Shown here piece by piece: positions 1 through 6,551 of a stretch of DNA of 8,589 nt. The translations under genes and the position numbers were made by a program. The notes beneath the pieces are model-generated. The model ran no database searches. It saw only the letters and a program-made list of their open reading frames with translations, and was not told the DNA's origin. The stretch covers positions 1 to 8,589 of the forward strand of contig JAGCLR010000198.1 in assembly GCA_017646885.1 (NCBI GenBank), given 5' to 3'. Positions within the stretch are counted from its first letter, which is position 1, and every line of letters begins with the position of its first letter. The DNA comes from Methanobrevibacter sp. (GTDB lineage Archaea > Methanobacteriota > Methanobacteria > Methanobacteriales > Methanobacteriaceae).

Positions 1-731
1 CCCACTATACCGGTGTAGCTTATGGTGTAATAGATACTGAAAGAATCATAAGCAACCTAAAGCTCAAAAGGGAATTGATTCTTGACATAAAAGGAGTTCA
101 AGCTGCTGAAGCGGCACTTACAGCTCGTTATCTTATGTATCCAAGTGTTTATCAGCATCACACTACAAGAATCATCAATGCAATGTTTAGGAGATGCCTA
201 AGGCATATGATAAGCCAGGACATCGTAAATCCTAATGAGATGTACAAGTACGATGATTCCGATATGATAAGCATGTGCAGAAGCTCTGAAGGATTTTCAA
301 GAGACATTATGGAGAGAATAGACAATAGGCAGCTATTGAAGGTAGCTAAATCAGAACCTGTAAACGGATTTGAAAATCCAGAGCAAATATTCAAGATAGA
401 AAAGGAAAAACTGGCAAAAGCTGAAGAGGAAATAAGTGAAGACTTCGGTTTGGATAGGAATTATGTAATCTTGAATGTTTCAGAGTATCCAAGCTTTGAT
501 GAAATGAAAACATGGGTTTCATTTGGAGAAAACCTATATCACTTAAATGAAATTTCAAGCATTGTAGGTGCATTAAGCAGTGCAAGGTTCAATTCAGCAG
601 ACATTGCCCTTTATGTTCCTAAAGAGGACTTGGAAAAAATAAACAGATTGAAATTGGACAACTACATTGACTTGCCTGAAAGGGCAAATAAATTTGATAC
701 AATTCATTTTGAACAATCCACATTGTTTTAA
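1..731 (+). CDS. HD-domain phosphohydrolase (COG1078-like), C-terminal part
   Basis: The frame is open from the left edge (first full codon at position 3), so the start lies outside the window and 242 residues are visible. A TTG at 75 is only an internal codon. The visible start, HYTGVAYGVIDTERI, followed by an ARYLMYPSVYQHHTTR segment, matches the stretch just after the metal-binding HD motifs in COG1078 HD-superfamily hydrolases, a family that includes bacterial dNTP triphosphohydrolases. The diagnostic H...HD...D residues themselves would lie upstream and cannot be checked here. The rest is a charged helical region and a C-terminal domain of unknown role. A cytoplasmic enzyme acting on nucleotides or other phosphate esters is likely by family, but the substrate is unknown. 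It is followed 46 bp later by ubiX on the same strand, so co-transcription is plausible. Confidence 0.8.
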   Translation, partial: HYTGVAYGVIDTERIISNLKLKRELILDIKGVQAAEAALTARYLMYPSVYQHHTTRIINAMFRRCLRHMISQDIVNPNEMYKYDDSDMISMCRSSEGFSRDIMERIDNRQLLKVAKSEPVNGFENPEQIFKIEKEKLAKAEEEISEDFGLDRNYVILNVSEYPSFDEMKTWVSFGENLYHLNEISSIVGALSSARFNSADIALYVPKEDLEKINRLKLDNYIDLPERANKFDTIHFEQSTLF

Positions 732-777
732 ATAAAATTATAAAATTATAAATTAATTATTTTTAAGAGATGAAAAC

Positions 778-1335
778 ATGATAGTAATAGCTATTACAGG
801 TGCTAGCGGAGTAATCTATGGAGTGAAACTCCTTAAGGCATTGAAGGAATTGAAAATAGAAACCGGATTATTGATCAGTGACCCTGCCAAGATAGTGATG
901 AAATATGAGATGGAAGACTATGACTTGGATGAAATAAAGTCATTGGCAGACCATTTCTTTGAAGCTAATGAAATAGATTCATCAATTAACAGCGGTTCAT
1001 TCAAGTTCGATTCATTGGTGATAATCCCTTGCTCCATGAAAACAGTCTCTGCAATAGCTAATGGATATGCATCCAATTCAATTACCAGAGTAGCAGATGT
1101 CGCATTGAAGGAAAGAAGAGACCTTGTTTTAGTGCCAAGGGAAACTCCACTCAGAAGCGCTCATCTTGAAAACATGCTTAGAATCTCTAAGGAAGGAGGC
1201 ATAATATTACCAGCAATGCCTGCATTCTATCATAACCCAGAAAGCATTAATGACATCACTGATTTTATAGTGGGAAAAGTGTTGGATGTCTTGAAAATAG
1301 ATAATGAAATGTTTAAAAGATGGGAAAAGCCATAA
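778..1335 (+). CDS. ubiX: UbiX-family flavin prenyltransferase
   Basis: A 185-residue protein of normal UbiX length. Visible motifs are the N-terminal FMN-binding GASG (residues 8-11), PCSMKT (84-89), IANG (93-96), then RVADVALKERR and LVLVPRETPL (104-125), and PAMPAFYHNP (145-154) with the Tyr expected near the active site. The family transfers a dimethylallyl group to FMN to make prenylated FMN, the cofactor of UbiD-type decarboxylases. Archaea of this group make no ubiquinone; the known archaeal use is the anhydromevalonate phosphate decarboxylase of the modified mevalonate pathway, which makes membrane lipid precursors. No ubiD-like gene is in the window. The ATG at 778 begins directly with MIVIAITGASG, the usual family start; the ribosome site (AGAGATGA at 766-773) is weak. 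The CbiT-like gene follows after 28 bp. Confidence 0.93.
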   Translation: MIVIAITGASGVIYGVKLLKALKELKIETGLLISDPAKIVMKYEMEDYDLDEIKSLADHFFEANEIDSSINSGSFKFDSLVIIPCSMKTVSAIANGYASNSITRVADVALKERRDLVLVPRETPLRSAHLENMLRISKEGGIILPAMPAFYHNPESINDITDFIVGKVLDVLKIDNEMFKRWEKP

Positions 1336-1363
1336 TGAACCTAATCACTTTTGAGTTGGAAAT

Positions 1364-1927
1364 ATGATTAATGACTTTGATTTATTAACAACATGCGATA
1401 TCTCAGGATTCATAAAAGAGGAAATCAGATCCATTCTAATCTATAAATCTGATGTAAAGACTTCAGATATCGTTTTAGACATTAATTGTGGTGTTGGAGA
1501 GGTTTCTTCAGAATTTTCAAATCTTGCTCAAAAGGTATATGCAATTGATGAAAGCCCACAAGCCATCACAATAAGCCAAGCGAATATTAAAAAGCATGGA
1601 AATATCGATAATGTTGAATTGATGGAAGAAAAGGGGATATCTGCAATTGAAAAAATAGAAAATTTTGATGTTGCTATTCTACATGCTAAAAGTGACAATT
1701 ACAACGAAATTTTAGATACAATCCATGAAAAAATCAATTCTAAAGGCAGAATGCTATTTTTAACCAATTTCCTTGACATTGCAGTGAATATAGTCAATAA
1801 ATTGGATGAATTGAATTACAATCCACAAATCACTCAAGTAAATATTTCAAAGGGACAGCTATTGTATAAGGGAATAAAAATGGAAAGTCAAGATCCAATG
1901 ACTATCATTTTTGCTAAAAAAAGATAA
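1364..1927 (+). CDS. cbiT: CbiT-like SAM methyltransferase (precorrin/cobalt-precorrin C15 type), divergent
   Basis: A 187-residue class I methyltransferase fold: motif I VLDINCGVGE (37-46), acidic end of strand 2 at YAID (59-62), NVELMEE (83-89), and a C-terminal QVNISKG (158-164) plus strand MTIIFAKK. Length and order fit CbiT, the C15-methylating, decarboxylating enzyme of anaerobic cobalamin synthesis, and the protein lines up end to end with the Methanothermobacter CbiT as I remember it. Corrinoids are needed for the Mtr methyltransferase of methanogenesis. Oddities: the usual G of DxGCGxG is Asn41; the PGPT-like N-terminal segment is SGFIK (14-18); and the GGSGG-like loop before the third helix is LHAKSD (106-111). 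It may be a fast-evolving CbiT or a relative with another substrate. The start is the ATG after a weak GGA-containing site; 28 bp follow ubiX. Confidence 0.7.
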   Translation: MINDFDLLTTCDISGFIKEEIRSILIYKSDVKTSDIVLDINCGVGEVSSEFSNLAQKVYAIDESPQAITISQANIKKHGNIDNVELMEEKGISAIEKIENFDVAILHAKSDNYNEILDTIHEKINSKGRMLFLTNFLDIAVNIVNKLDELNYNPQITQVNISKGQLLYKGIKMESQDPMTIIFAKKR

Positions 1928-1931
1928 TAGT

Positions 1932-1955
1932 AAAAAATAGCTGTAAAAAAGAAAT
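1932..1955 (-). terminator. T-rich 3' end of mobA in the convergent gap
   Basis: Only 41 bp separate the converging CbiT-like and mobA genes. Read on the minus strand just after the mobA stop, the gap gives ATTTCTTTTTTA and then a second six-T run. Archaeal RNA polymerase terminates at such T-runs without needing a hairpin. The plus strand has only a weaker TTTTATTTA stretch for the opposing transcript. Confidence 0.45.
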
Positions 1956-1968
1956 TTTATTTATAGTA

Positions 1969-2694
1969 TTATAAATCTTCAAGATCTTCTTTTCTGTTGA
2001 AGTTTCTAAAGTCCTTTTCAAAGAGAACCTTATTGTCAACTTCTATAAAACAAGGATTTTTTAAGCCTTTAATGAATGACTTGACATATAGGTTATCTTC
2101 TTTTAAAAGCTCATCAATCTTATTCAAATTCTCTTTTTTATATATTGAATGCAATGGCTCAGAGTTTGCTATTTTCATGTCAACAGTCATTTCACTAGCA
2201 TCATCAAAGTTAAATTCATCATTATCCTTGAACTTATCCTTATTTGATTTTATGTGAAATGGAATGATTGCATCCACATCAGATTCCAAGTTCTCTTCCA
2301 ATAGCTTAAACATGGAATTTATAAAACCTTCACTGATGAAAGGGGAATCGCATGGCAGAACAAGTGCATAATCTGTTTTTATATTCTTAAGTCCAGTCAT
2401 GATTCCTGATATAGGGCCTTTTGACTTGACTTCATCTTCAGCAAAGCTTAATGAATAATCAAAATTGTCTTCAATTTCACCATCACTATATTGATTTAAT
2501 AGTGACTGATAATCAGCTATTCTTTCTGCATCATTTAAAACGATTGTAGCATCATTTATTTTATAGTTTAATCTTTCAAGTATGTGTAAAATCATAGGTT
2601 TCTCTTGAATAATCATAGATCCCTTATCCTGACCCATTCTTCTACTCATTCCTCCTGATAAAACTATGCAAGAATACAATTTTTGACCATTCAT
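1969..2694 (-). CDS. mobA: Molybdenum cofactor guanylyltransferase MobA
   Basis: A 241-residue nucleotidyltransferase when started at the ATG at 2694. Motifs in order: nucleotide-binding VLSGGMSRRMGQDK (11-24), GPISGIMTGL (93-102), metal-binding LPCDSPF (113-119, Asp116), EPLHSIYKK (179-187) and FRNFNRKEDL (229-238), the MobA order. It joins GMP from GTP to molybdopterin (or tungstopterin), giving the MGD form used by formylmethanofuran dehydrogenase and formate dehydrogenase in methanogens; cytoplasmic. Start choice: ATGs at 2703 and 2700 and a TTG at 2721 are also in frame, but the family normally begins close before the VLSGG strand, and AGATGAT lies just upstream of the 2694 ATG. Residues 150-176 form an acidic, lysine-rich insert before the EPLHSIY motif, longer than I expect. 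A related NTP transferase is the alternative. Confidence 0.85.
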   Translation of the reverse strand: MNGQKLYSCIVLSGGMSRRMGQDKGSMIIQEKPMILHILERLNYKINDATIVLNDAERIADYQSLLNQYSDGEIEDNFDYSLSFAEDEVKSKGPISGIMTGLKNIKTDYALVLPCDSPFISEGFINSMFKLLEENLESDVDAIIPFHIKSNKDKFKDNDEFNFDDASEMTVDMKIANSEPLHSIYKKENLNKIDELLKEDNLYVKSFIKGLKNPCFIEVDNKVLFEKDFRNFNRKEDLEDL

Positions 2695-2729
2695 AAACAT
2701 CATCTTTAAAAATAAAAGCAAATTAAATT

Positions 2730-2774
2730 AAAAAAAGAAAAGTATTGATTAATTGAAATTTAAAAATCAATTAA
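2730..2774 (-). terminator. Hairpin plus T-run after the membrane protein gene
   Basis: On the minus strand, 17 bp past the stop of the two-helix membrane protein gene, TTAATTGA and TCAATTAA (2767-2774 and 2749-2756) form an 8-bp stem with a 10-base loop. CTTTTCTTTTTTTAA (2742 down to 2728) follows. This should end that transcript, leaving mobA about 35 bp downstream dependent on readthrough or on a promoter overlapping this spot. Confidence 0.6.
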
Positions 2775-2790
2775 CCATAATTTAATAAAA

Positions 2791-3558
2791 CTATTCATTT
2801 ACATGGACATCAGCTTCGCTGTCAAATGGATTGGTACGGATAGCGAGTGAAATCATGTAAGGATAGTATTTTTTAAGGTATTTTAAATAGTAAACCCATT
2901 CATATACCAATTTAGAGTAAACTCTCTTCATGTCACCGTTTAAGTGATTGAAATCAGCATCTTTAATGTCTGAGAATTCCCCTCTGCGGGAAAGTTCCTC
3001 ATCCAAATGCAATAAAGCAAGTAAAAGGGATGAGAATTCATCTTTTTCCAATAGGTTAGGGTTATTGATGAGGTTTACTAAAAATTCTCTTTTTTCCAAA
3101 AGAATTGAATGAATATTTGTTAAGAACTCTTCCCTTTCTTCTGGCGGAATATCCGCTTTGAAGTCAAGACCATTTTCCTTCAATTCCTTCATCTTGTTAT
3201 CGAAATCCTTTTCCTCCCAGTTCCTGATATCCTTTAGGTTTTCAGTGTTGATCTTGTTTTTATTGACTTTGCTGAGTTCAGCTAAAAGATCATTTCCAAT
3301 TTCTGAGAAGAAAGTACCCATAAGCATGTCTATTTTCTCTAAAATAGCTTCGTGTTCCTTTTTGCCCATTATGCCTTCAAGCAAGAATGCGACAATCAAT
3401 ATGTCAATTGGAATGAAACCTATATGTTTCCAAAGATATGCAATAATCTCTTCACCATCTCCAAAGATAAGATATCTGGCTAAAAAGATAGCAACAGCCA
3501 AGACAAACATGATTATTGCAAATCTGATTTTCCAACTTCTTTCGTTGTTTTCTCTCAT
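2791..3558 (-). CDS. Uncharacterised membrane protein with two N-terminal helices and a cytoplasmic domain
   Basis: A 255-residue protein whose function I do not recognise. Two hydrophobic segments (about 11-32 and 38-62) are joined by a short acidic turn (GDGEE). Basic residues precede the first and follow the second (KK66-67), predicting both termini inside and no cleaved signal peptide. The remaining 190 residues are helical and charged. MGTFFSEIGNDLL (80-92) and the ending YYPYMISLAIRTNPFD (231-246) look like family signatures; I recall similar endings in uncharacterised bacterial and archaeal proteins, but cannot name a domain. The start is firm: ATG with GGAG at 3567-3570, 8 bases away. 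A terminator-like hairpin follows, and a 326-bp spacer lies upstream, so it is probably expressed alone. A membrane-tethered sensor or scaffold is possible but is only a guess from topology. Confidence 0.8.
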   Translation of the reverse strand: MRENNERSWKIRFAIIMFVLAVAIFLARYLIFGDGEEIIAYLWKHIGFIPIDILIVAFLLEGIMGKKEHEAILEKIDMLMGTFFSEIGNDLLAELSKVNKNKINTENLKDIRNWEEKDFDNKMKELKENGLDFKADIPPEEREEFLTNIHSILLEKREFLVNLINNPNLLEKDEFSSLLLALLHLDEELSRRGEFSDIKDADFNHLNGDMKRVYSKLVYEWVYYLKYLKKYYPYMISLAIRTNPFDSEADVHVNE

Positions 3559-3632
3559 TTCATTAACTCCAAAAACTATACAAATTAATAATCACCATAA
3601 AACTTCTTAATGAAAGTATAATTGTTAATTAA

Positions 3633-3640
3633 TTTATAAT
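3633..3640 (-). promoter_or_regulatory. Candidate TATA box for the membrane protein gene
   Basis: On the minus strand ATTATAAA lies about 75 bp before the ATG at 3558, inside TACTATTATAAATTAATT. In such AT-rich DNA this is only suggestive. The surrounding stretch (3559-3884) holds this candidate, a pair of TTCGTT..AAGT direct repeats near 3671 and 3697, the tandem array at 3724-3852 and the guaB terminator. I see no gene in it. Confidence 0.25.
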
Positions 3641-3723
3641 AGTAGTTTATTCCTTTAATTTAATAAAGTATTCGTTTTAAGTGAAAGAAATTAAATTCGT
3701 TAAGTAAATTATTCATAAACCAT

Positions 3724-3852
3724 GAAAATAAGAAGAATAAATCAATAAAATGAGATAAATAGAAAAAATAGGTAAATAAATAAAATAAGTAAAAATTGTA
3801 AAATAAGTAAAAATAATAAAATTAGTAAAATTAATAAAATTAGTAAAAAAAG
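3724..3852. repeat. AT-rich minisatellite with units of about 18 bp
   Basis: Four exact-length units begin at 3781, 3799, 3817 and 3835, with consensus TAAAATWAGTAAAAATWA. The first two share a 16-base identical core (3781-3796 and 3799-3814), and the last two share AATAAAATTAGTAAAA (3815-3830 and 3833-3848). Weaker units start at 3746 (14 of 18 matching) and 3764 (17 bp), and a more diverged one at 3724. On the minus strand each unit reads as a T-rich block immediately downstream of guaB, so it may act as a series of termination signals. Confidence 0.75.
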
Positions 3853-3891
3853 AAATAGAATGAATAATTAATACGAGTAATTAATTATTCA
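3844..3891 (-). terminator. Hairpin plus T-run after guaB
   Basis: A perfect 12-bp inverted repeat, TGAATAATTAAT (3861-3872) and ATTAATTATTCA (3880-3891), overlaps the guaB stop codon and has a 7-base loop. On the minus strand it is followed by TTCTATTTCTTTTTTTA (3860-3844), then by the T-rich tandem array. The hairpin plus T-tract resembles an intrinsic terminator; archaeal polymerase mainly needs the T-tract. Confidence 0.7.
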
Positions 3892-5378
3892 AAATTTGGA
3901 TAATTTGGACTTTCGTTAGTGATCATCAATTCATGAGGATGTGATTCCTTAATACCACTTGCAGTGATTCTAACGAAACGAGCAACTTCCTTCATGGTTT
4001 GAATGTCACGAGCACCACAGTAACCCATAGAAGACTTTAATCCTCCAACCAATTGGAAGACAACTTCAGCTACAGTTCCCTTATATGGAACTACACCTTC
4101 TACTCCTTCAGCTACCAATTTTGAATGTTTCATGTGGGTGCCTTTATCCAATTCTTGGAAGTATCTGTCTGCTCCACCACCTGATCCGCCAGTCATAGCT
4201 CCAATGGAACCCATTCCACGGTAAGTCTTGTATTTTCTACCATTCATGGTAACAATGTCACCAGGAGCTTCCAAGGTTCCTGCAAGCAAGTTACCAAGCA
4301 TTACAACATCTGCACCAGCACCTATAGCTTTTGCAATGTCACCAGAGTATCTAAGTCCTCCGTCTGCAATGACAGGAACACCAGCTTCGCTTGCAACATC
4401 AGCAACTTCTGAAATTGCAGTTACTTGAGGCACTCCAATACCTGCTACAATACGGGTAGTACAAATGGAACCAGGACCAATACCTACCTTAAGACCATCT
4501 GCACCATGAGCAATCAAGTCTTCTGCAGCTTCACGGGTTGCAATGTTACCCATACATAAGTCTGCATCAATATTGTCCTTAATGGTTTCTGCAAATTTAA
4601 CTACATTCATGTTATGAGCATGAGCACAATCAATTGAAATGATGTCTGCACCAGCTTCATCCAATGCCATAGCTCTGTCCAAATCAAAAGGACCACAAGC
4701 TGCTGCCACTAAGTATTTGCCTTTCTTATCAAGTGCAGCATTAGGATGTTGATCTTGATTCAAGATATCTTTAATGGTAAGAATACCTACCAAATCACCA
4801 TCTTCGCTAACAACAGGCAATCTTTCGACCTTGTTTTCATAAGCAATATCCAATGCTTCCTCAGAGCTTATGTCCTCTTTAATTGTAACAACTTCAGAGG
4901 TCATTATGTCTTTAACTAATTTTTTAGCATCAGATTTTAAGAATGGCCTTACATCCCTTTTTGAGATGATTCCTACAATCTTATCGTTTTCCATTACAGG
5001 AAGACCACTTACGGATTCATTTTCCATAATGTCTTGAACGGTCTCAATGGAAGATTCAGGACTGATGGTCACTACATCACGTACAGTAATGTCTTCAGCG
5101 CTCTTTACTTTCTTAACCTCTTCCACTTGCGCCTCTTGAGTGATGTTACGGTGAATTACACCGATACCTCCTTCTTGAGCAAGTGCAATAGCTAAATTAG
5201 CTTCAGTAACTGTGTCCATTGCAGCACTCATAATAGGGATATTTAATTGGATGTCTTTAGTTAAGTTTACTTTAGTTTCTACATCCTTTGCTTCAATCCA
5301 GGAAGCATTAGGAACTAATAAAAAATCATCATAAGTGTAACCAGGTTTTGCATTGTATATCTTATCTGAAAATTGCAA
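3885..5378 (-). CDS. guaB: IMP dehydrogenase
   Basis: A 497-residue, full-length IMP dehydrogenase, which oxidises IMP to XMP with NAD+, the committed step to GTP. A TIM-barrel N-terminal part ([11 protein letters not shown], 47-57; GGIGVIHRN, 70-78) is interrupted by a pair of CBS domains (about 95-150 and 155-208). The barrel then resumes with the NAD-site Asp250 (SIDCAHAHN), the active-site loop GPGSICTTR (301-309, catalytic Cys306), IADGG (337-341) and the flap [12 protein letters not shown] with the Arg405-Tyr406 pair. All key residues are present. DCAHAHN replaces the DTAHGHS seen in many bacteria; I think this is common in archaea. The start is TTG: perfect AGGAGG lies 7 bases upstream, and [21 protein letters not shown] is the normal N-terminus. 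The gene lies 129 bp after mfnB with a strong terminator between. Confidence 0.97.
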   Translation of the reverse strand: MQFSDKIYNAKPGYTYDDFLLVPNASWIEAKDVETKVNLTKDIQLNIPIMSAAMDTVTEANLAIALAQEGGIGVIHRNITQEAQVEEVKKVKSAEDITVRDVVTISPESSIETVQDIMENESVSGLPVMENDKIVGIISKRDVRPFLKSDAKKLVKDIMTSEVVTIKEDISSEEALDIAYENKVERLPVVSEDGDLVGILTIKDILNQDQHPNAALDKKGKYLVAAACGPFDLDRAMALDEAGADIISIDCAHAHNMNVVKFAETIKDNIDADLCMGNIATREAAEDLIAHGADGLKVGIGPGSICTTRIVAGIGVPQVTAISEVADVASEAGVPVIADGGLRYSGDIAKAIGAGADVVMLGNLLAGTLEAPGDIVTMNGRKYKTYRGMGSIGAMTGGSGGGADRYFQELDKGTHMKHSKLVAEGVEGVVPYKGTVAEVVFQLVGGLKSSMGYCGARDIQTMKEVARFVRITASGIKESHPHELMITNESPNYPNFE

Positions 5379-5385
5379 TCTTTTT

Positions 5386-5391
5386 CCTCCT
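5386..5391 (-). promoter_or_regulatory. guaB ribosome binding site (fixes a TTG start)
   Basis: On the minus strand AGGAGG is followed by 7 bases and then TTG at 5378-5376. The site matches the 16S rRNA 3' end fully and decides the non-ATG start; no ATG lies close enough to compete. Confidence 0.9.
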
Positions 5392-5423
5392 AAAAATTGT
5401 AAAAAAATAAAAATTATAATTGA

Positions 5424-5441
5424 AAATCATGAAAATGATTT
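5424..5441 (-). other. Small hairpin between the mfnB terminator and the guaB ribosome site
   Basis: A perfect 7-bp inverted repeat, AAATCAT (5424-5430) and ATGATTT (5435-5441), with a 4-base loop. On the minus strand it follows directly after the T8 run of the mfnB terminator and is itself followed by ATTTTTATTTTTTTAC before the guaB Shine-Dalgarno site. It could be a backup terminator or a leader element of guaB. The 64 bp from the T8 run to the start codon must also hold any guaB promoter; ATTATAAT near 5413-5420 is a possible TATA box. Confidence 0.45.
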
Positions 5442-5478
5442 AAAAAAAATTATCCTAATTTAAGAAAATTAAGATAAT
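5442..5478 (-). terminator. Intrinsic-type terminator after mfnB
   Basis: The strongest terminator in the window. On the minus strand, 30 bp past the mfnB stop, ATTATCTTAATTT (5478-5466) pairs with AAATTAGGATAAT (5461-5449) in a 13-bp stem with one U-G wobble and a 4-base loop (TCTT). A run of eight T (5449-5442) begins at the last base of the stem. Confidence 0.8.
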
Positions 5479-5507
5479 CATTAACATCTGATAAAAAATA
5501 TTTGAAA

Positions 5508-6227
5508 TTATTCTTCAAATGACTTGACCAATTCTTTTAGTTCAGCTACAGCAGTTCTGTCTATGTGACCAGTGTTTCTGTCTCCACCTACACAAGCAGC
5601 TCCTCTAACACCTACGACATCACACCCGATGTCATATAATGGTTTTAATTGATCTTTTTTAACTGAGCCTGCTAAAGCAACTTTTAAACCATAACTGTGA
5701 GCTTCTTCAGTGAATTTTTTACAATCATCAATATCCAAATAATCAAATAATGTGTGTCCATCTTTTACAGCGGTGTCTAACATAGCTAAGTCTGCTCCAG
5801 CATCTCTTGCCACTTTAGGAATATCCCATGGACTTACAGCTCCAACTCTATGAGCATCAGCATAACCGGAAGCAACAACAATAGCATTTGGATCTGTATC
5901 TTTTACAGTCTTGACTACGTTTTCCATTACTTCTAAAGCTTCCTCATAGTTACTTGGGCCATATAATCCTACTTTAATGTAATCTGCACCAGAAACCAAT
6001 GCACCCATAGCAGCTAAAGACACGGTTCCAGGTTTGTATGGAACATCTCCTAAAGTTGCACTTACAAGCATGTCATCAGGAGTAAGTTCTCTGATATCCT
6101 TAATTACCCAAGGGAAATTAGCACCAAGGGAACCTTCTTTAGGATTTTTTACATCAACTATGTCTGCTCCACCTTCAATGGATTCAATAGCTTCATCATG
6201 ATTTATAGGACTAATTAATAAAAGCAA
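5508..6227 (-). CDS. mfnB: (5-formylfuran-3-yl)methyl phosphate synthase MfnB
   Basis: A 239-residue MfnB (formerly DUF556). It condenses two glyceraldehyde-3-phosphate molecules into the furan phosphate precursor of methanofuran, the C1 carrier that accepts CO2 in the first step of methanogenesis. Signature segments are [19 protein letters not shown] (19-37), [12 protein letters not shown] (79-90), MLDTAVKDG (149-157) and [13 protein letters not shown] (205-217). The residues reported as catalytic in the Methanocaldococcus enzyme, Asp25, Lys27, Lys85, Asp151 and Lys155, fall at exactly those numbers here, which supports both the assignment and the start. The start is TTG at 6227, with GGAGG 7 bases upstream. 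An ATG 4 bases further up is out of frame and closes after six codons. A terminator follows the stop, and no other methanofuran gene is adjacent. Confidence 0.96.
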   Translation of the reverse strand: MLLLISPINHDEAIESIEGGADIVDVKNPKEGSLGANFPWVIKDIRELTPDDMLVSATLGDVPYKPGTVSLAAMGALVSGADYIKVGLYGPSNYEEALEVMENVVKTVKDTDPNAIVVASGYADAHRVGAVSPWDIPKVARDAGADLAMLDTAVKDGHTLFDYLDIDDCKKFTEEAHSYGLKVALAGSVKKDQLKPLYDIGCDVVGVRGAACVGGDRNTGHIDRTAVAELKELVKSFEE

Positions 6228-6234
6228 TCATATT

Positions 6235-6239
6235 CCTCC
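6235..6239 (-). promoter_or_regulatory. mfnB ribosome binding site (fixes a TTG start)
   Basis: On the minus strand GGAGG is followed by AATATGA and then TTG (6227). Spacing to the TTG is 7 bases, while the out-of-frame ATG at 6231-6229 is only 3 bases away, too close for normal initiation. MfnB residue numbering agrees with the TTG. Confidence 0.85.
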
Positions 6240-6397
6240 AAACTATATAATTTCATCATTTGTATTATCTTAAGTTAATTAATATTTAATTGTTATATTT
6301 AATTAATTTTTTAATTATTTAAACTTATCTAAATTTTTTTATTATCTAATTTTTTAAAATTTCATTAGAAATATTATTAGTTTTATAAAAATAATAT

Positions 6398-6434
6398 TAT
6401 ATAAAACATTTTAGATTAGTTATACTTATATAAA
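6398..6434 (-). promoter_or_regulatory. Two candidate TATA boxes upstream of mfnB
   Basis: Exact TTTATATA occurs on the minus strand at 6434-6427 and again at 6405-6398, 29 bp apart. This is the classic methanogen TATA box. Initiation about 25 bp downstream would give mfnB leaders of roughly 145-175 bases. The closer box overlaps one arm of an 8-bp dyad. The extreme AT content makes chance matches likely, so this is tentative. Confidence 0.4.
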
Positions 6435-6516
6435 TAATAATATAAATACTTTTAATTTTTTATTTGGTTTAAATACTTTTGGAGAAAAAATAGGAATGGT
6501 ATTTGTAGGAAATAGC

Positions 6517-6530
6517 TAAAAAAAGAGAAA
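6517..6530 (-). repeat. Second copy of the 14-base T-run terminator element
   Basis: TTTCTCTTTTTTTA on the minus strand, identical to 6552-6565 and 35 bp downstream of it in the direction of surface protein transcription. It probably serves as a backup termination site; this copy has no hairpin. Confidence 0.5.
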
Positions 6531-6551
6531 ATACATTAAAATAACTTTAGA

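Noticed and set aside
2695..2721. Longer mobA start at TTG 2721 or ATG 2703/2700
   Set aside because: It would add a hydrophobic-looking MLLFLKMMF leader absent from the family and lacks an upstream ribosome site.
3158..3610. 150-codon plus-strand frame opposite the membrane protein gene
   Set aside because: It is antisense to a gene with a good ribosome site, clear membrane segments and family-like motifs; its own product is only mirrored hydrophobic and Ser-rich sequence.
3724..3852. CRISPR-like array
   Set aside because: Units of about 18 bp follow each other directly with no unique spacers and are AT-only low-complexity DNA.
6240..6400. Riboswitch in the long mfnB leader
   Set aside because: The stretch is almost pure A/T without a recognisable aptamer core or a convincing multi-helix fold.
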